From Megasphaera sp. MJR8396C (GTDB lineage: Bacteria > Bacillota > Negativicutes > Veillonellales > Megasphaeraceae): a stretch of DNA of 56,243 bases. The stretch's first letter is position 1; the number at the start of each line of letters is the position of its first letter. This document shows, one piece after another, positions 16,250-25,052 of this stretch. The notes beneath the pieces are model-generated. The model did not search any database and was not told the origin of the DNA. It saw only the letters and a program-made list of their open reading frames with translations. The stretch is taken from positions 1 to 56,243 of the forward strand of contig NZ_KQ958198.1 of assembly GCF_001546855.1 (NCBI RefSeq), read 5' to 3'. The translations under genes and the position numbers were made by a program.

Positions 16250-17017
16250 CTATTCATCTTCATCAGGGCCGTCAAAGGCAGTACAGAAGATGCGGTGCAG
16301 GAACCGCTTGGTCCGTTCTTCTTTCGGATGCTTGAAGATATCTTCCGATGAGCCTTCTTCGACAATGACGCCGTCGGCCATAAAGATGACATGAGTCGCT
16401 ACGTCAGCAGCAAACTTCATTTCATGGGTGACGACGATCATCGTCGTCCCGGCTTTGGCCAAATCGCGCATGACCTTGAGCACGTCACCGACCAGTTCCG
16501 GGTCGAGGGCTGACGTCGGTTCGTCAAATAAGATGACGTCGGGACTAACGGCAATGGCCCGGGCGATACCGACGCGCTGCTGCTGACCGCCGGATAACTG
16601 GGCCGGATAGTAGTCGGCACGATCGATCATACCGACGCGCTGCAGGGCATCCCGCGCCGTCTGTTCCGCTTCCGATTTCGAAATGCCGCGGCCCGTCGTC
16701 AGGCCGAGCATGACGTTTTCTAAAACAGTCTTATTAGCAAACAGATTGTATCCCTGGAACACGAAGGCCGTCTTTTTGCGGACAGCGGCAATTTCCTTAT
16801 CGGAAGGCTTGCTCAAGTCGATGTTCATGTCGGCAAATTCCATCTGCCCCTCGTCGGCCCGTTCGAGGAAGTTAAGACACCGCAGGAAGGTCGTCTTCCC
16901 CGAGCCGCTCGGCCCCAGGATGACGACGACGTCCCCTTTATTGATTTCCATATTGAGGTCCTTTAAGACCTCTACGCCGCCAAACTTTTTACGGACGTTT
17001 TTAATAGACATTAACAT
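16250..17017 (-). CDS. polar amino acid ABC transporter ATP-binding protein
   Basis: 255-residue ATPase of the polar amino-acid (PAAT) class. Walker [19 protein letters not shown] near residue 35, Q-loop [12 protein letters not shown], signature [15 protein letters not shown], Walker [17 protein letters not shown], and H-loop VVTHEMKFA are all intact. The ATG at 17017 is chosen because AAGGAG precedes it. It is the last gene of the T-box-controlled operon. The Cys T-box makes cystine/cysteine the best substrate guess, although PAAT ATPases look alike across substrates. Confidence 0.92.
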   Translation of the reverse strand: MLMSIKNVRKKFGGVEVLKDLNMEINKGDVVVILGPSGSGKTTFLRCLNFLERADEGQMEFADMNIDLSKPSDKEIAAVRKKTAFVFQGYNLFANKTVLENVMLGLTTGRGISKSEAEQTARDALQRVGMIDRADYYPAQLSGGQQQRVGIARAIAVSPDVILFDEPTSALDPELVGDVLKVMRDLAKAGTTMIVVTHEMKFAADVATHVIFMADGVIVEEGSSEDIFKHPKEERTKRFLHRIFCTAFDGPDEDE

Positions 17018-17030
17018 AGGTATTATCTCC

Positions 17031-17735
17031 TTACACGGCACGGAAGGCGCCGACTCGTTTTTCGGCTATGCGGTAAATGATTTGGACAATCGTGCAGACG
17101 ATGATGTAAACGACGAAGACATCCAAATAGGCTTCAATATAGTTATAGCCGTACGATGCGGCGATTTTCCCGATAGCCAGCACGTCCTTAACGGTCATCA
17201 GGAAGGCCAGGGACGTACCCTTGATCAAATTCACCGTAATATTGCTGACCGCCGGCAAGGCGACGACCAGTGCCTGGGGAATGATGATCTGACGATAGGT
17301 CTGCCATTCCGTCAGCCCGATAGATACGCCCGCTTCCATCTGTCCCTTATCGATACTCATCAGGGCTGAGCGGAACACTTCGGTCAATAAGGCGATGGTA
17401 TTGAGGGAAAAGACGATGACGGCATACCAGAAAGGGTTGACGCTTTCAAAGATATTAAAGGACGAGCCCATGGACTTCAAAGCGAAGTTGAGGAAACTCG
17501 GCAGCAGGCTGTACATCAGTAAAATCTGCAGGACCAGCGGCGTTCCGCGGACAAAGGATACGTAAAACCGCGTAATCCCCGCCCCCAGTTTATTCCCCCG
17601 CAGGCGGACGACGGCCATATAAAAGGAAATGGGCAGGGCGATGAGCAGTGACAGGGCCGTCAGCCCCAAGGTAACGCCGATACCGTCCCAGATCTTATAA
17701 AAAGTTTCAATCATAAAACCATAATCGAGTTCCAT
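17031..17735 (-). CDS. polar amino acid ABC transporter permease (second subunit)
   Basis: 234-residue permease with about five membrane segments. The HisM/GlnP-type EAA loop region reads [23 protein letters not shown] near residue 135, preceded by [16 protein letters not shown], typical of PAAT permeases. Its ATG directly abuts the stop of the upstream permease and is preceded by GGAGGAGG. It is likely to form a heterodimer with the other permease. Expression should follow the T-box upstream of the operon. Confidence 0.92.
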   Translation of the reverse strand: MELDYGFMIETFYKIWDGIGVTLGLTALSLLIALPISFYMAVVRLRGNKLGAGITRFYVSFVRGTPLVLQILLMYSLLPSFLNFALKSMGSSFNIFESVNPFWYAVIVFSLNTIALLTEVFRSALMSIDKGQMEAGVSIGLTEWQTYRQIIIPQALVVALPAVSNITVNLIKGTSLAFLMTVKDVLAIGKIAASYGYNYIEAYLDVFVVYIIVCTIVQIIYRIAEKRVGAFRAV

Positions 17736-18470
17736 TTACTGCTCACCTCCTCCCGGCTGGGCATGACCCATATGAATGCCCTTGTCAAGGACACCTTCGA
17801 GAAGGGAAAAGCCCTTTTCAATGATCAGGGTCATGATCCAGTAAATGATCATACAAGCCAGATAAATTTCAATACTATAAGCACCAAAATTTTGAGCGAT
17901 GATTAAATTTCCCTTACCGATCAAGTCGATGAGGCCGATCGTATAGGCCAAGGCCCCTTCTTTCAGCAGGTTAATCGTCGAATTGCCGAAATTAGGCAGG
18001 GCAATCAGGGCCGCCTGGGGCAGCATGACTTGGTAAAAAGTCTGGAACGGCGTCATGCCGATGCTGACTCCGGCTTCATACTGTCCTTTGGGTACGGCTT
18101 GATACGCCGCCCGAAAGACTTCTGAAATATAGGCTCCGAACAACAAGGTAAAAGTAATGATTGCAAACAGAGCCCGGTTCATATCATTGATATCATAATC
18201 CGTCATCGATTCTATCAGCTTGGGCAGTCCATAAAAGACAATGAACAGCAGCACGATAGGCGGGGTACACTTCATAATATAAGTGTACCCGTGCGCCAGC
18301 CAGCGCAAAACCCGGCTGCGGCCGAGTTTTGCCCAGGTCAGGCCCATCCCCAAGAGGGAACCTAAGACGATGCTTGAAACGGCTACCAGCAGCGTTACCG
18401 ATAGATACGACAATAAATCCGGCATAACCGAGAAGATAACAGACGGATTAAACACTCGTGTATCCATCAA
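17736..18470 (-). CDS. polar amino acid ABC transporter permease (first subunit)
   Basis: 244-residue HisM/GlnP-type permease with hydrophobic segments near residues 18-40, 62-85, 97-120 and 190-215. The coupling loop is EAGVSIGMTPFQTFYQVMLPQAAL, almost the same pattern as in the next gene, showing the two subunits are paralogous partners. It lies between the binding-protein gene and the second permease with very short gaps, so it is transcribed from the Cys T-box leader. The substrate is inferred to be cystine or a related sulfur amino acid. Confidence 0.91.
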   Translation of the reverse strand: MMDTRVFNPSVIFSVMPDLLSYLSVTLLVAVSSIVLGSLLGMGLTWAKLGRSRVLRWLAHGYTYIMKCTPPIVLLFIVFYGLPKLIESMTDYDINDMNRALFAIITFTLLFGAYISEVFRAAYQAVPKGQYEAGVSIGMTPFQTFYQVMLPQAALIALPNFGNSTINLLKEGALAYTIGLIDLIGKGNLIIAQNFGAYSIEIYLACMIIYWIMTLIIEKGFSLLEGVLDKGIHMGHAQPGGGEQ

Positions 18471-18486
18471 ACGTCCTCCTTAGCCT

Positions 18487-19365
18487 TTACTGCGTAATAT
18501 AGTTAGAAAGGCTTTCGCCAAAGTATTTCTGTTCCAGTTCGGCAATCTTGCCTTCCTTGCGAAGTTCATCGATGGCCTGGTCGACTTCGTCAGCCAATTT
18601 CTGTTCCTTCTTGTTGAACAAGGGGTAGGTCGGAATGCCTTTATAGCGGATGTAGGTCAGGCTGTCGTTGAACTTGTGGTACGGCGCATCGTCTTTAACG
18701 ATGTTGTTCTTATAGCTCAGTTCAACTTCGAGGTAGCCGTCATAGCGGCCTTCCATGACCCAGCTGTATGCGTCAGCAATCTGGAAGGCTTCCGACGACT
18801 GGAGCTTGATCTGTTTATCGGGATGATCCTTATTGTAATCTTCGATGACCATGTAACGGGCATCCTGAGGCGCGATCGGAACGAGCTTGCCGCTGTACTG
18901 GGCAAAGGAATCCATGTCATGGATCTTATCTGCGTCGGCTTTACGGATGACTAAGCCGATGACACTGGCACCGATGTAGTTTTTCGGGAAGATATATTTC
19001 TTTTCCCGGGCAGCCGTTTTCCAGATGCCTTTGGTACCGATGGTATATTTACCTGATTCGACGCCGATGAGCAGGTCATCGTCCGAGGTCGGGGTAAACT
19101 TCCAGGTATACTGGGGCAGCTTCTTAGCTACTTCCTGCATGACAGCGACTTCAAAGCCGTCGGGTTCGCCCTTATCATTGACGAAATCATAAGGCACGTA
19201 GTAGTTGGTAAAGGCTACGTTGACGACCTTTTTCTGGCCGTCTCCGCCGCCGGCGGCAGAATCGCTCTGTTTACCGCAGCCAGCAAGGACTGCTGCTACG
19301 ACACCGACTAATGCTGCCGTCAAGACGGCTTTCCCTAACTTCTTCATGGTAAACTTCATTTTCAT
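18487..19365 (-). CDS. amino acid ABC transporter substrate-binding lipoprotein (probably cystine)
   Basis: 292-residue family 3 solute-binding protein. The signal peptide ends in the lipobox VLAGC (Cys near residue 30), so it is membrane anchored. The mature domain starts with VVNVAFTNYYVPYDFVNDKG, ends its first lobe in GTKGIWKTAAREKKY, and has the hinge and second lobe typical of PAAT binding proteins. It is the second gene behind the Cys T-box and the likely source of substrate specificity. Cystine binding is inferred from the regulation, not from residues I can verify. Confidence 0.9.
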   Translation of the reverse strand: MKMKFTMKKLGKAVLTAALVGVVAAVLAGCGKQSDSAAGGGDGQKKVVNVAFTNYYVPYDFVNDKGEPDGFEVAVMQEVAKKLPQYTWKFTPTSDDDLLIGVESGKYTIGTKGIWKTAAREKKYIFPKNYIGASVIGLVIRKADADKIHDMDSFAQYSGKLVPIAPQDARYMVIEDYNKDHPDKQIKLQSSEAFQIADAYSWVMEGRYDGYLEVELSYKNNIVKDDAPYHKFNDSLTYIRYKGIPTYPLFNKKEQKLADEVDQAIDELRKEGKIAELEQKYFGESLSNYITQ

Positions 19366-19379
19366 CTTCCTCTCTCTGC

Positions 19380-20375
19380 CTATCGGGCAGCTTCACGAAC
19401 CCACTCAAAATGCTTCCAATCAATATCACGCGGAACGGTGCAGTCAGCGCCAAGGAGGACGCCCTGACGGCCGGCTTCGGCCAAAATCCGCTTCGTTTCA
19501 GCCTGAATTTCTTCTTTCGAGCCCTTATACAACAATTCAGAATCCAAGTTGCCAAAACCGCCTAACGCCGGTCGATTGTTGAGGATTTTCCGGCCTTCCG
19601 GAATGGGAACGCCTTCGACGACAACGGCCCAGTTTACGGTCTTTACATCGTAATCTTTATATAAGGAAAGGTCATTTCGATGACCGGCATAGCCGCAGAT
19701 GTGGAGGATATTGTAATCGCTGACGCTGTTGGCAGCGGCTAAGATTTCTTTTTCCCCCGGTTCCAAGACTTCTTTATAGAGTTCCGGCGAAATGCCCAGT
19801 AAATTCTGGAGGCTGAAGTAAATGCCGGTGACACCGCCTTCAGTGATCAGGCGTTTAGCCAATTTTGCCAAATCATGAGAAATGACGTCCAGCCCCTGGC
19901 GCACGGCCTTGGGGTCTTCCTTCACGGCATTGGCCAGGAAGGCTTCGCTTTCATCGAGATTGGCCTGCATGAATTTGACCGTCGTGCCGGCACAGAACAC
20001 GTTGAAGAACATGGCCAGTTCATCGCCATAGCGCTTCGTAAGGCGTTTGGCATAGTCGATCTGCTGGGTAAACCACTTGTCGTCATCGGCTAAGGGTTTA
20101 ATGTTCTTAAAATCGGCAGCCGTCTTCAGATGCTTGGCCGTTTCATTTTCATAGGGGAAAAAGCCGTCGGTCATGATTTTGACGAAGTCCGGTTTGGCTT
20201 CATCGATATACCGGGTCTGGCCGGCAAAGACTTTTTCCATCAATTCGGGATGTTCAAAGGAGTTGGCATGAATTTCATCGTCTAAAAAATGAAACCAAAA
20301 CCCAGAAGGTACGCGTTCGACCTGTTTTCCATCCATCGCTGCTAAGACTAATTCTTTTTTACTTTGTGTCATCAT
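19380..20375 (-). CDS. URO-D fold protein, probable zinc-dependent thiol methyltransferase (MtaA-like)
   Basis: 331-residue member of the uroporphyrinogen decarboxylase superfamily. It carries ILHICG (His225, Cys227) and a third ligand candidate in GADCTVP (Cys312). This is the HxC...C zinc arrangement of the MtaA/MtbA/CmuA-type corrinoid methyltransferase branch, which activates a thiol, and is not expected in true heme-pathway HemE. It is the first gene behind a Cys T-box and just ahead of the transporter binding protein. A role in methyl transfer to or from a sulfur compound is therefore inferred, but substrate and corrinoid partner are unknown and none is encoded nearby. Either of two adjacent ATG codons may start it. 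Confidence 0.82.
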   Translation of the reverse strand: MMTQSKKELVLAAMDGKQVERVPSGFWFHFLDDEIHANSFEHPELMEKVFAGQTRYIDEAKPDFVKIMTDGFFPYENETAKHLKTAADFKNIKPLADDDKWFTQQIDYAKRLTKRYGDELAMFFNVFCAGTTVKFMQANLDESEAFLANAVKEDPKAVRQGLDVISHDLAKLAKRLITEGGVTGIYFSLQNLLGISPELYKEVLEPGEKEILAAANSVSDYNILHICGYAGHRNDLSLYKDYDVKTVNWAVVVEGVPIPEGRKILNNRPALGGFGNLDSELLYKGSKEEIQAETKRILAEAGRQGVLLGADCTVPRDIDWKHFEWVREAAR

Positions 20376-20419
20376 AAATCCCCCTGCGCTGCAATATTGA
20401 ATACTTCAGAAAATCATAC

Positions 20420-20664
20420 AAAAAAAGCCGCCCATCTCATCAACAGAGACGGCGGACCGCGGTTCCACTCTGAATTGCAGCCTATGGCTGCCACTCGAAA
20501 CCGGTAACGTCGGTAATACGGGATGACATACTCAATTCCTTCATCCTGCTCCCAAATGCATTCCACCATAATCCAAGGCCGAACGGGCTTTCAGCCGGTG
20601 ACCCGTCTTCTCTGTTGTCTCATCCTATGTGTACTTGTTTTGGTCATTGCATTTCTCAATGTCT
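20420..20664 (-). promoter_or_regulatory. T-box leader, probably sensing tRNA-Cys
   Basis: The minus-strand leader contains the T-box sequence AGAGTGGAACCGCGG (20471-20457) and a terminator CCGCC...GGGCGG followed by T7 (20455-20420). The specifier region GGAATGCATTT gives TGC (20560-20558) followed by A, as is usual after a specifier. The base that pairs with the tRNA discriminator in the T-box bulge is A (TGGA), predicting U73, which tRNA-Cys has and tRNA-Met lacks. An AGTA element occurs on the 5' side of stem I. Uncharged tRNA-Cys should allow read-through into the URO-D gene and transporter. Confidence 0.93.
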
Positions 20665-20670
20665 ACAACA

Positions 20671-20699
20671 ATAGTACACTTTAAAATATCCCTTGTCAA
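20671..20699 (-). promoter_or_regulatory. promoter of the T-box operon
   Basis: On the minus strand TTGACA (20699-20694), a 17-base spacer, then TACTAT (20676-20671). Confidence 0.85.
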
Positions 20700-20742
20700 G
20701 TATAGTTTCAAAAAAGTTTTTTTATATTTCGTAAAAAATAGA

Positions 20743-21513
20743 TCAGTCGCCGTAAGAGTAACCCGGGTTCAAGGTCACGTTGCGGCCGCCCGATACTTCG
20801 ATGACGGCGGCATTCATATAAGAGGCCTGCTGGCTTGCCAAAAAGACGATGGGGCCGGCAATTTCTTCGGGGCTTGCGGGCCGGCGCTGGAGGCATTCTT
20901 TGACTTGCTTTTGAAGTTCATCGTCATCGATAGTGGCAGCAACCAAGGGCGTCAGGGTGAAACCCGGCATGATGGCCAAGACGCGGATGCCCTTGGCCGC
21001 CACTTCCCCGGCCAGGGTATTGGTATAGTTTACGACGGCAGCCTTCATGGCCCCGTACAGCGTCGCCCGTCCCGATGTCGCACAGCGGGCGGCTAAGGAC
21101 GATACGTTGATGATGACGCCGCCCTGCTTTTCTAAAAAGGGAATGGCGGCCTGACTTCCCATGACGACAGATTTGAAATTGACGGCGTAGTGGGCATCTA
21201 TTTCAGCAGCCGTATACCACGCCCCCTTTCGGGCGAAGGAAGCACCGACATTATTGACCCAGACATCGATGTGACCGAAATGATCGTAAACGGCCCCGGC
21301 AAAAGCCGTGACCTCGCCCTCATCGGTCATGTCCGCCCGATAGGCAAAGACATCCCCACCCAGGGCCTTCACCGCATCATCGAGCAGTTCCTGCCGACGG
21401 CCGCAGACGGCAACCGAGGCGCCTTCCTGCAAAAAGGCCTTGGCCGTCGCCAAACCGATGCCGGCCGTCCCGCCGGTAACGACGACGACCTTGCCCTGAA
21501 GTCCTAAATCCAT
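20743..21513 (-). CDS. short-chain dehydrogenase/reductase (FabG-like)
   Basis: 256-residue classical SDR. The cofactor motif is TGGTAGIG near residue 14, followed by VAVCGRR (Arg suggests NADP preference), NNVGA, the catalytic Ser in NVSSLAAR, and Tyr/Lys in LYGAMKAAV. The ATG at 21513 is chosen because AAAGGAGGG lies just upstream. Related proteins include 3-oxoacyl-ACP reductases and sugar or steroid dehydrogenases. The substrate cannot be told from context because the gene stands alone between the T-box operon and a divergent MFS gene. Confidence 0.88.
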   Translation of the reverse strand: MDLGLQGKVVVVTGGTAGIGLATAKAFLQEGASVAVCGRRQELLDDAVKALGGDVFAYRADMTDEGEVTAFAGAVYDHFGHIDVWVNNVGASFARKGAWYTAAEIDAHYAVNFKSVVMGSQAAIPFLEKQGGVIINVSSLAARCATSGRATLYGAMKAAVVNYTNTLAGEVAAKGIRVLAIMPGFTLTPLVAATIDDDELQKQVKECLQRRPASPEEIAGPIVFLASQQASYMNAAVIEVSGGRNVTLNPGYSYGD

Positions 21514-21670
21514 GTAAATCCCTCCTTTTTCGACAATTTTTCTTTTACTATACCATAAATCTCCAAGTTCTACATCTCTTATCACGAGAAAAATTCATTT
21601 TTCAAGAGGACAAAGTTTTTTATAAGTTGCGTTTTTTTAATAAACAATTCACCCTGACCGCATATACTGG

Positions 21671-21676
21671 TATAAT
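21671..21676 (+). promoter_or_regulatory. extended -10 promoter of the MFS gene at 21711
   Basis: TGGTATAAT forms an extended -10, with a poor -35 (TTCACC) 17 bases upstream. It lies 35 bases before the ATG. Confidence 0.6.
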
Positions 21677-21710
21677 GTATCTATGACAGTGACATTTGTG
21701 AGGTGCAGCG

Positions 21711-23060
21711 ATGACGACAGAAAAGCGTATTTTTTATTCGATTTGCCTGATAAGTTTTGTCGGCCCTTTTCTGTCTACGTCGATCAACATCGCCATTCCG
21801 GTCATGGCCGATCAGTTCGGCACGACGCCGGACCGCATGAGTTGGGTCGTGACCTTGTTTCTGATGACGACGGCGGCCTTCCTCCTTCCCTTAGGGAAGG
21901 TATCGGACGTCCACGGTCGGCGGCGAACGTACACCGTCTCCTTGATCATGCTGGCTCTGACATCGATAGCGGCGGCCCTGGCCCCGACACTTCCCATCCT
22001 CATTGGGCTGCGGGCCCTTCAGGGGATTGCCCTGGCCGGCATCTACGTATCCTATATGCCGCTGCTCCTGGCTACGACCGATGAATCCCGTCAGGGACAC
22101 ATCATCGGCCAGTCCGTAGCCTTGACCTATCTCGGCCTCTCGTTGGGGCCGGTCATCGGCGGCGCCGTGACGGAATTTATTGGCTGGCGCTGTATCTTCA
22201 TCTTGGCAGCCCTACTGGTCCTCCTGTCCTACCTTCTCATCCGCCCCGTCAAAGCGGAATGGTATGAAAACGGAGCGCCCTTTGTCAATGCCATCAGCTC
22301 AGTCCTATCCATCAGCGCCATTCTCTGCACCTTATACGGACTGTCATCCTTTTCAGACAACAGCTTTTTCTTTTATGCAGGCCTCGTCCTTTCGGTCATC
22401 TTCGTCGTTCACGAAGGCCGGTCGTTCCATCCGCTCCTGCCGCTTTACTTATTTCGAAGCCTGACCTTTTCCATGTCCAACCTGGCAGCGCTCATCCAGT
22501 ACAGTGCGACCTATGCCGTTTCCTTTCTGCTGTCGCTCTACCTGCAGGTCATCCTCGGCCTCACGCCGGCCGTCTCAGGGGCCGTCTTATTGATCCAGCC
22601 CCTGGTCATGGCCTTATTGTCGCCACGGGCCGGTGATTTATCCGATACGTACGGCCCGCGGGGCATTGCCTCCCTCGGCCTGTTCCTGACGGCACCGGGC
22701 CTCTTGGTCTTTGCCGTCTTTCCCGATATTTCCATCGGCCAAACGGCACTCTGCCTGGCTGTCATCGGCATGGGAGCCGCCTTATTCGGGGCCCCTAACA
22801 ACAGTGCCATCATGGGATCTGTCAAAAAAATGCATCACGGCATCGCTTCGAGTGTATTAGCCCTGTCCCGCAATTTGGGCCAGGCCTTCAGCATGGCCGC
22901 CGTCACCTTCATCATGACGAGCGAAACGAGTCAGGCCGCAGTCTATAAGGACGGCGTCTTAAACACCCTGCATATCGCTTTTATCCTGTTGTCTGTCCTC
23001 TGCTTTTTCGCCGCCCTGGCCTCCCTGGCCCGCGGCCGTTCTGTTCAAAAACACCATTAG
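21711..23060 (+). CDS. MFS transporter, DHA2 (EmrB/QacA-like) family
   Basis: 449-residue major facilitator with about fourteen membrane segments. The N-terminal half has the family pattern FLSTSINIAIPVMADQF, WVVTLFLMTTAAFLLPLGKVSDVHGRRRTY (motif A) and RALQGIALAG, typical of proton-driven drug or metabolite exporters. The substrate is not predictable. A GAGGTG site precedes the ATG. The gene is followed at 12 bases by a small secreted-protein gene, suggesting an operon. Confidence 0.88.
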   Translation: MTTEKRIFYSICLISFVGPFLSTSINIAIPVMADQFGTTPDRMSWVVTLFLMTTAAFLLPLGKVSDVHGRRRTYTVSLIMLALTSIAAALAPTLPILIGLRALQGIALAGIYVSYMPLLLATTDESRQGHIIGQSVALTYLGLSLGPVIGGAVTEFIGWRCIFILAALLVLLSYLLIRPVKAEWYENGAPFVNAISSVLSISAILCTLYGLSSFSDNSFFFYAGLVLSVIFVVHEGRSFHPLLPLYLFRSLTFSMSNLAALIQYSATYAVSFLLSLYLQVILGLTPAVSGAVLLIQPLVMALLSPRAGDLSDTYGPRGIASLGLFLTAPGLLVFAVFPDISIGQTALCLAVIGMGAALFGAPNNSAIMGSVKKMHHGIASSVLALSRNLGQAFSMAAVTFIMTSETSQAAVYKDGVLNTLHIAFILLSVLCFFAALASLARGRSVQKHH

Positions 23061-23072
23061 GAGGTACTTTTT

Positions 23073-23501
23073 ATGAAAAAACAAGTTATCGCAGCTGTAA
23101 CCATCGCATCCCTTCTCGGTTTTGCCGGAGGCACTGCCGTACAGGCCTTCAACCTCGGTTCTATTTTGAAAGTAGGCGGTATCTCCGTCCTGGTATCCAA
23201 ATACGGCGATTCCATCAACGACTTCCTCAATAAACTGCTCATGAAGAACGGCGTCGGCACGGACTACGCCACGAAAGTCGTCCCCATCCTCAGTGTCGGC
23301 ACGGGCAAATACATCGGTGCCGTCCAGGTCGTCGGACCGACGGAACAGGTTGATAAGGTAAAAGCCGTCGCCCAGCTCGAAGGTACTTTTAACGGCATCG
23401 CCCGTGCCAACGCCTTGATTCCTATCGAATCGTTAAGCGTCAGCAATCTGAGCCGTGTCCAGGGTGTCGGCGTCTCGGCCACGATCGACTTTAAATTCTA
23501 A
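23073..23501 (+). CDS. small secreted protein of unknown function
   Basis: 142-residue protein with a clear signal peptide: MKKQVIAAVTIASLLGF core and likely cleavage after VQA near residue 25. The mature part is rich in Gly, Val and Ile, has one Cys-free domain with repeated VGxG/VG segments (ILKVGGISVLV, SVGTGKYIGAVQVVG, VQGVGVSATIDF), and ends in Phe-Lys-Phe. A terminal aromatic after beta-like strands is reminiscent of outer-membrane proteins, but it is too short to be a normal barrel. I recognise no family. A strong TAGGAGG site precedes the start, 12 bases after the MFS gene. Confidence 0.75.
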   Translation: MKKQVIAAVTIASLLGFAGGTAVQAFNLGSILKVGGISVLVSKYGDSINDFLNKLLMKNGVGTDYATKVVPILSVGTGKYIGAVQVVGPTEQVDKVKAVAQLEGTFNGIARANALIPIESLSVSNLSRVQGVGVSATIDFKF

Positions 23502-23567
23502 ATGCCTTCCCTAAGCGCGGTTGGCGTGGTAGAATAAGACAACACAATTTAAAGGAGGCTCCCTTTT

Positions 23568-24968
23568 GTGAAAAACTTTCAACCTATCACGCCTGAAATC
23601 ATTGAAAAATTAAAGGCCATCACGGGCCCGACATACGTCAAGACCGACCGCGACCTGCTCTTACAGTACCAGACGGACTACGAAACGAATCCGGCCATGT
23701 TCCACGTACCGGACGCCGCCGTCTTACCGGCCAACGCCGAAGAAATTGCGGCCATCGTCAAGCTTGCCAACGAGCACGACTTTCCCATTACCGTCCGCAG
23801 CGGCGGCACCAGTCTTGCCGACGGGGCCATTCCCGTCTGCGGCGGCCTGGTCCTGTGCATGGACCGCCTCAATAAGATCATCGAACTCAACGAAGAAGGC
23901 ATGTACATGACCGTTGAAGCCGGCGTGCGCACGATTGACCTGCAGAACGAAGCCAAAAAAGTCGGCCTCATGTATGCCGGCGACCCGTCGAGTGCTGAAA
24001 GCAGCCTCATCGGCGGCAACCTGGCAACCAATGCCGGCGGCCTTCGCGCCGTCCGTTACGGCGTCACCCGCGACCAGGTCTACTGCCTGGAAGTCGTCAC
24101 CCCGACGGGCGACATCGTCGAATGCGGCCGCATCCTCAAAAAGAGTTCGACAGGCTACGACTTGGAACAGCTCATCATCGGCAGCGAAGGAACCCTGGGC
24201 ATCATCACCAAGGTGACGGTAAAGCTCATTCCCCTGCCGCCGTATCGTTTCGATGTCCTGGCCGTCTACACCGATCCGCGCAAGGCCCTTCACATGGTGC
24301 CGAAACTGATGAAGGCCGGCATCGATCCGACCAGCGTCGAATATATGGATAACTCTTACGTCCGCGGCTGTGCCGACTACTGCCATTACAAGGACATGCC
24401 GCATTACGAAGACGGCATTTACGTCATCATCACCGTCGAAACCTTCCAGGAAGACGAACTGGACACCAAGATGGATACGGTCTGCACGATCTGCGAAGAA
24501 TCGGGTGCCGTAAACGTCCTGGAAGCCGATAACCGCGTTTGGAATATGCGCCGCAACTGCCAGACCTCGGTCGAGCTGCAGAGCAAGGTATTCCTGACCG
24601 ACGACGTCGTCGTTCCCGTCCACAAGATTGCCGGAACGATTGAAAAGATCATGGATATCGGCCAAAATTACCCCTTCGAAGTCAAGATAAACGCCCACAT
24701 CGGCGACGGCAACCTGCACATCGTCCTCTGCAAGATGGATATGAGCGACGAAGAGTGGGAACGAAACGTCGAAGAATTCCATCAGCAAGTATACGCCTAT
24801 GCCTATAGTGTCGGCGGCCGCCTGGCCGGTGAACACGGAATCGGCGCTAAAAAGCTGAAATATATGGAACAGTTCACGCCAAAGGGCGAACTGACCATCA
24901 TGAAGACCATCAAGCGGGCCCTCGACCCGAAAGGGATCTTAAATCCGGGAAAAGTCATCGACGCATAA
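23568..24968 (+). CDS. FAD-linked oxidase, D-lactate/glycolate dehydrogenase (GlcD-like)
   Basis: 466-residue FAD-binding type 4 oxidase. The PCMH domain reads FPITVRSGGTSLADGAIP and GDPSSAESSLIGGNLATNAGG near residues 65-155. The C-terminal FAD oxidase domain carries the metal/substrate motif INAHIGDGNLHIVL and RLAGEHGIG near 425. It probably oxidises D-lactate or glycolate to the 2-oxo acid. In related anaerobes such enzymes work with electron-transfer flavoproteins, but no etfAB is in this window. The start is GTG (23568), seven bases after AAAGGAGG. Confidence 0.92.
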   Translation: MKNFQPITPEIIEKLKAITGPTYVKTDRDLLLQYQTDYETNPAMFHVPDAAVLPANAEEIAAIVKLANEHDFPITVRSGGTSLADGAIPVCGGLVLCMDRLNKIIELNEEGMYMTVEAGVRTIDLQNEAKKVGLMYAGDPSSAESSLIGGNLATNAGGLRAVRYGVTRDQVYCLEVVTPTGDIVECGRILKKSSTGYDLEQLIIGSEGTLGIITKVTVKLIPLPPYRFDVLAVYTDPRKALHMVPKLMKAGIDPTSVEYMDNSYVRGCADYCHYKDMPHYEDGIYVIITVETFQEDELDTKMDTVCTICEESGAVNVLEADNRVWNMRRNCQTSVELQSKVFLTDDVVVPVHKIAGTIEKIMDIGQNYPFEVKINAHIGDGNLHIVLCKMDMSDEEWERNVEEFHQQVYAYAYSVGGRLAGEHGIGAKKLKYMEQFTPKGELTIMKTIKRALDPKGILNPGKVIDA

Positions 24969-25011
24969 AAAATACGCTCCTATGAGAAATAGCTCATAGG
25001 GGCGTATTTTT
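24969..25011. terminator. bidirectional terminator between convergent genes
   Basis: AAAATACGC-t-CCTATGAG pairs with CTCATAGG-g-GCGTATTTT around a six-base loop, flanked by A and T runs. It serves both the FAD oxidase gene and the MFS gene on the other strand. Confidence 0.9.
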
Positions 25012-25052
25012 ATGTCCGGACAAAAGACGATGTCAGATAGCCAAAATACCTT

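Noticed and set aside
23724-24836. 370-codon minus frame opposite the FAD oxidase
   Set aside because: Shadow of a certain gene; rich in Asp/Ala/Gly as expected from reverse complement bias, with no family features.
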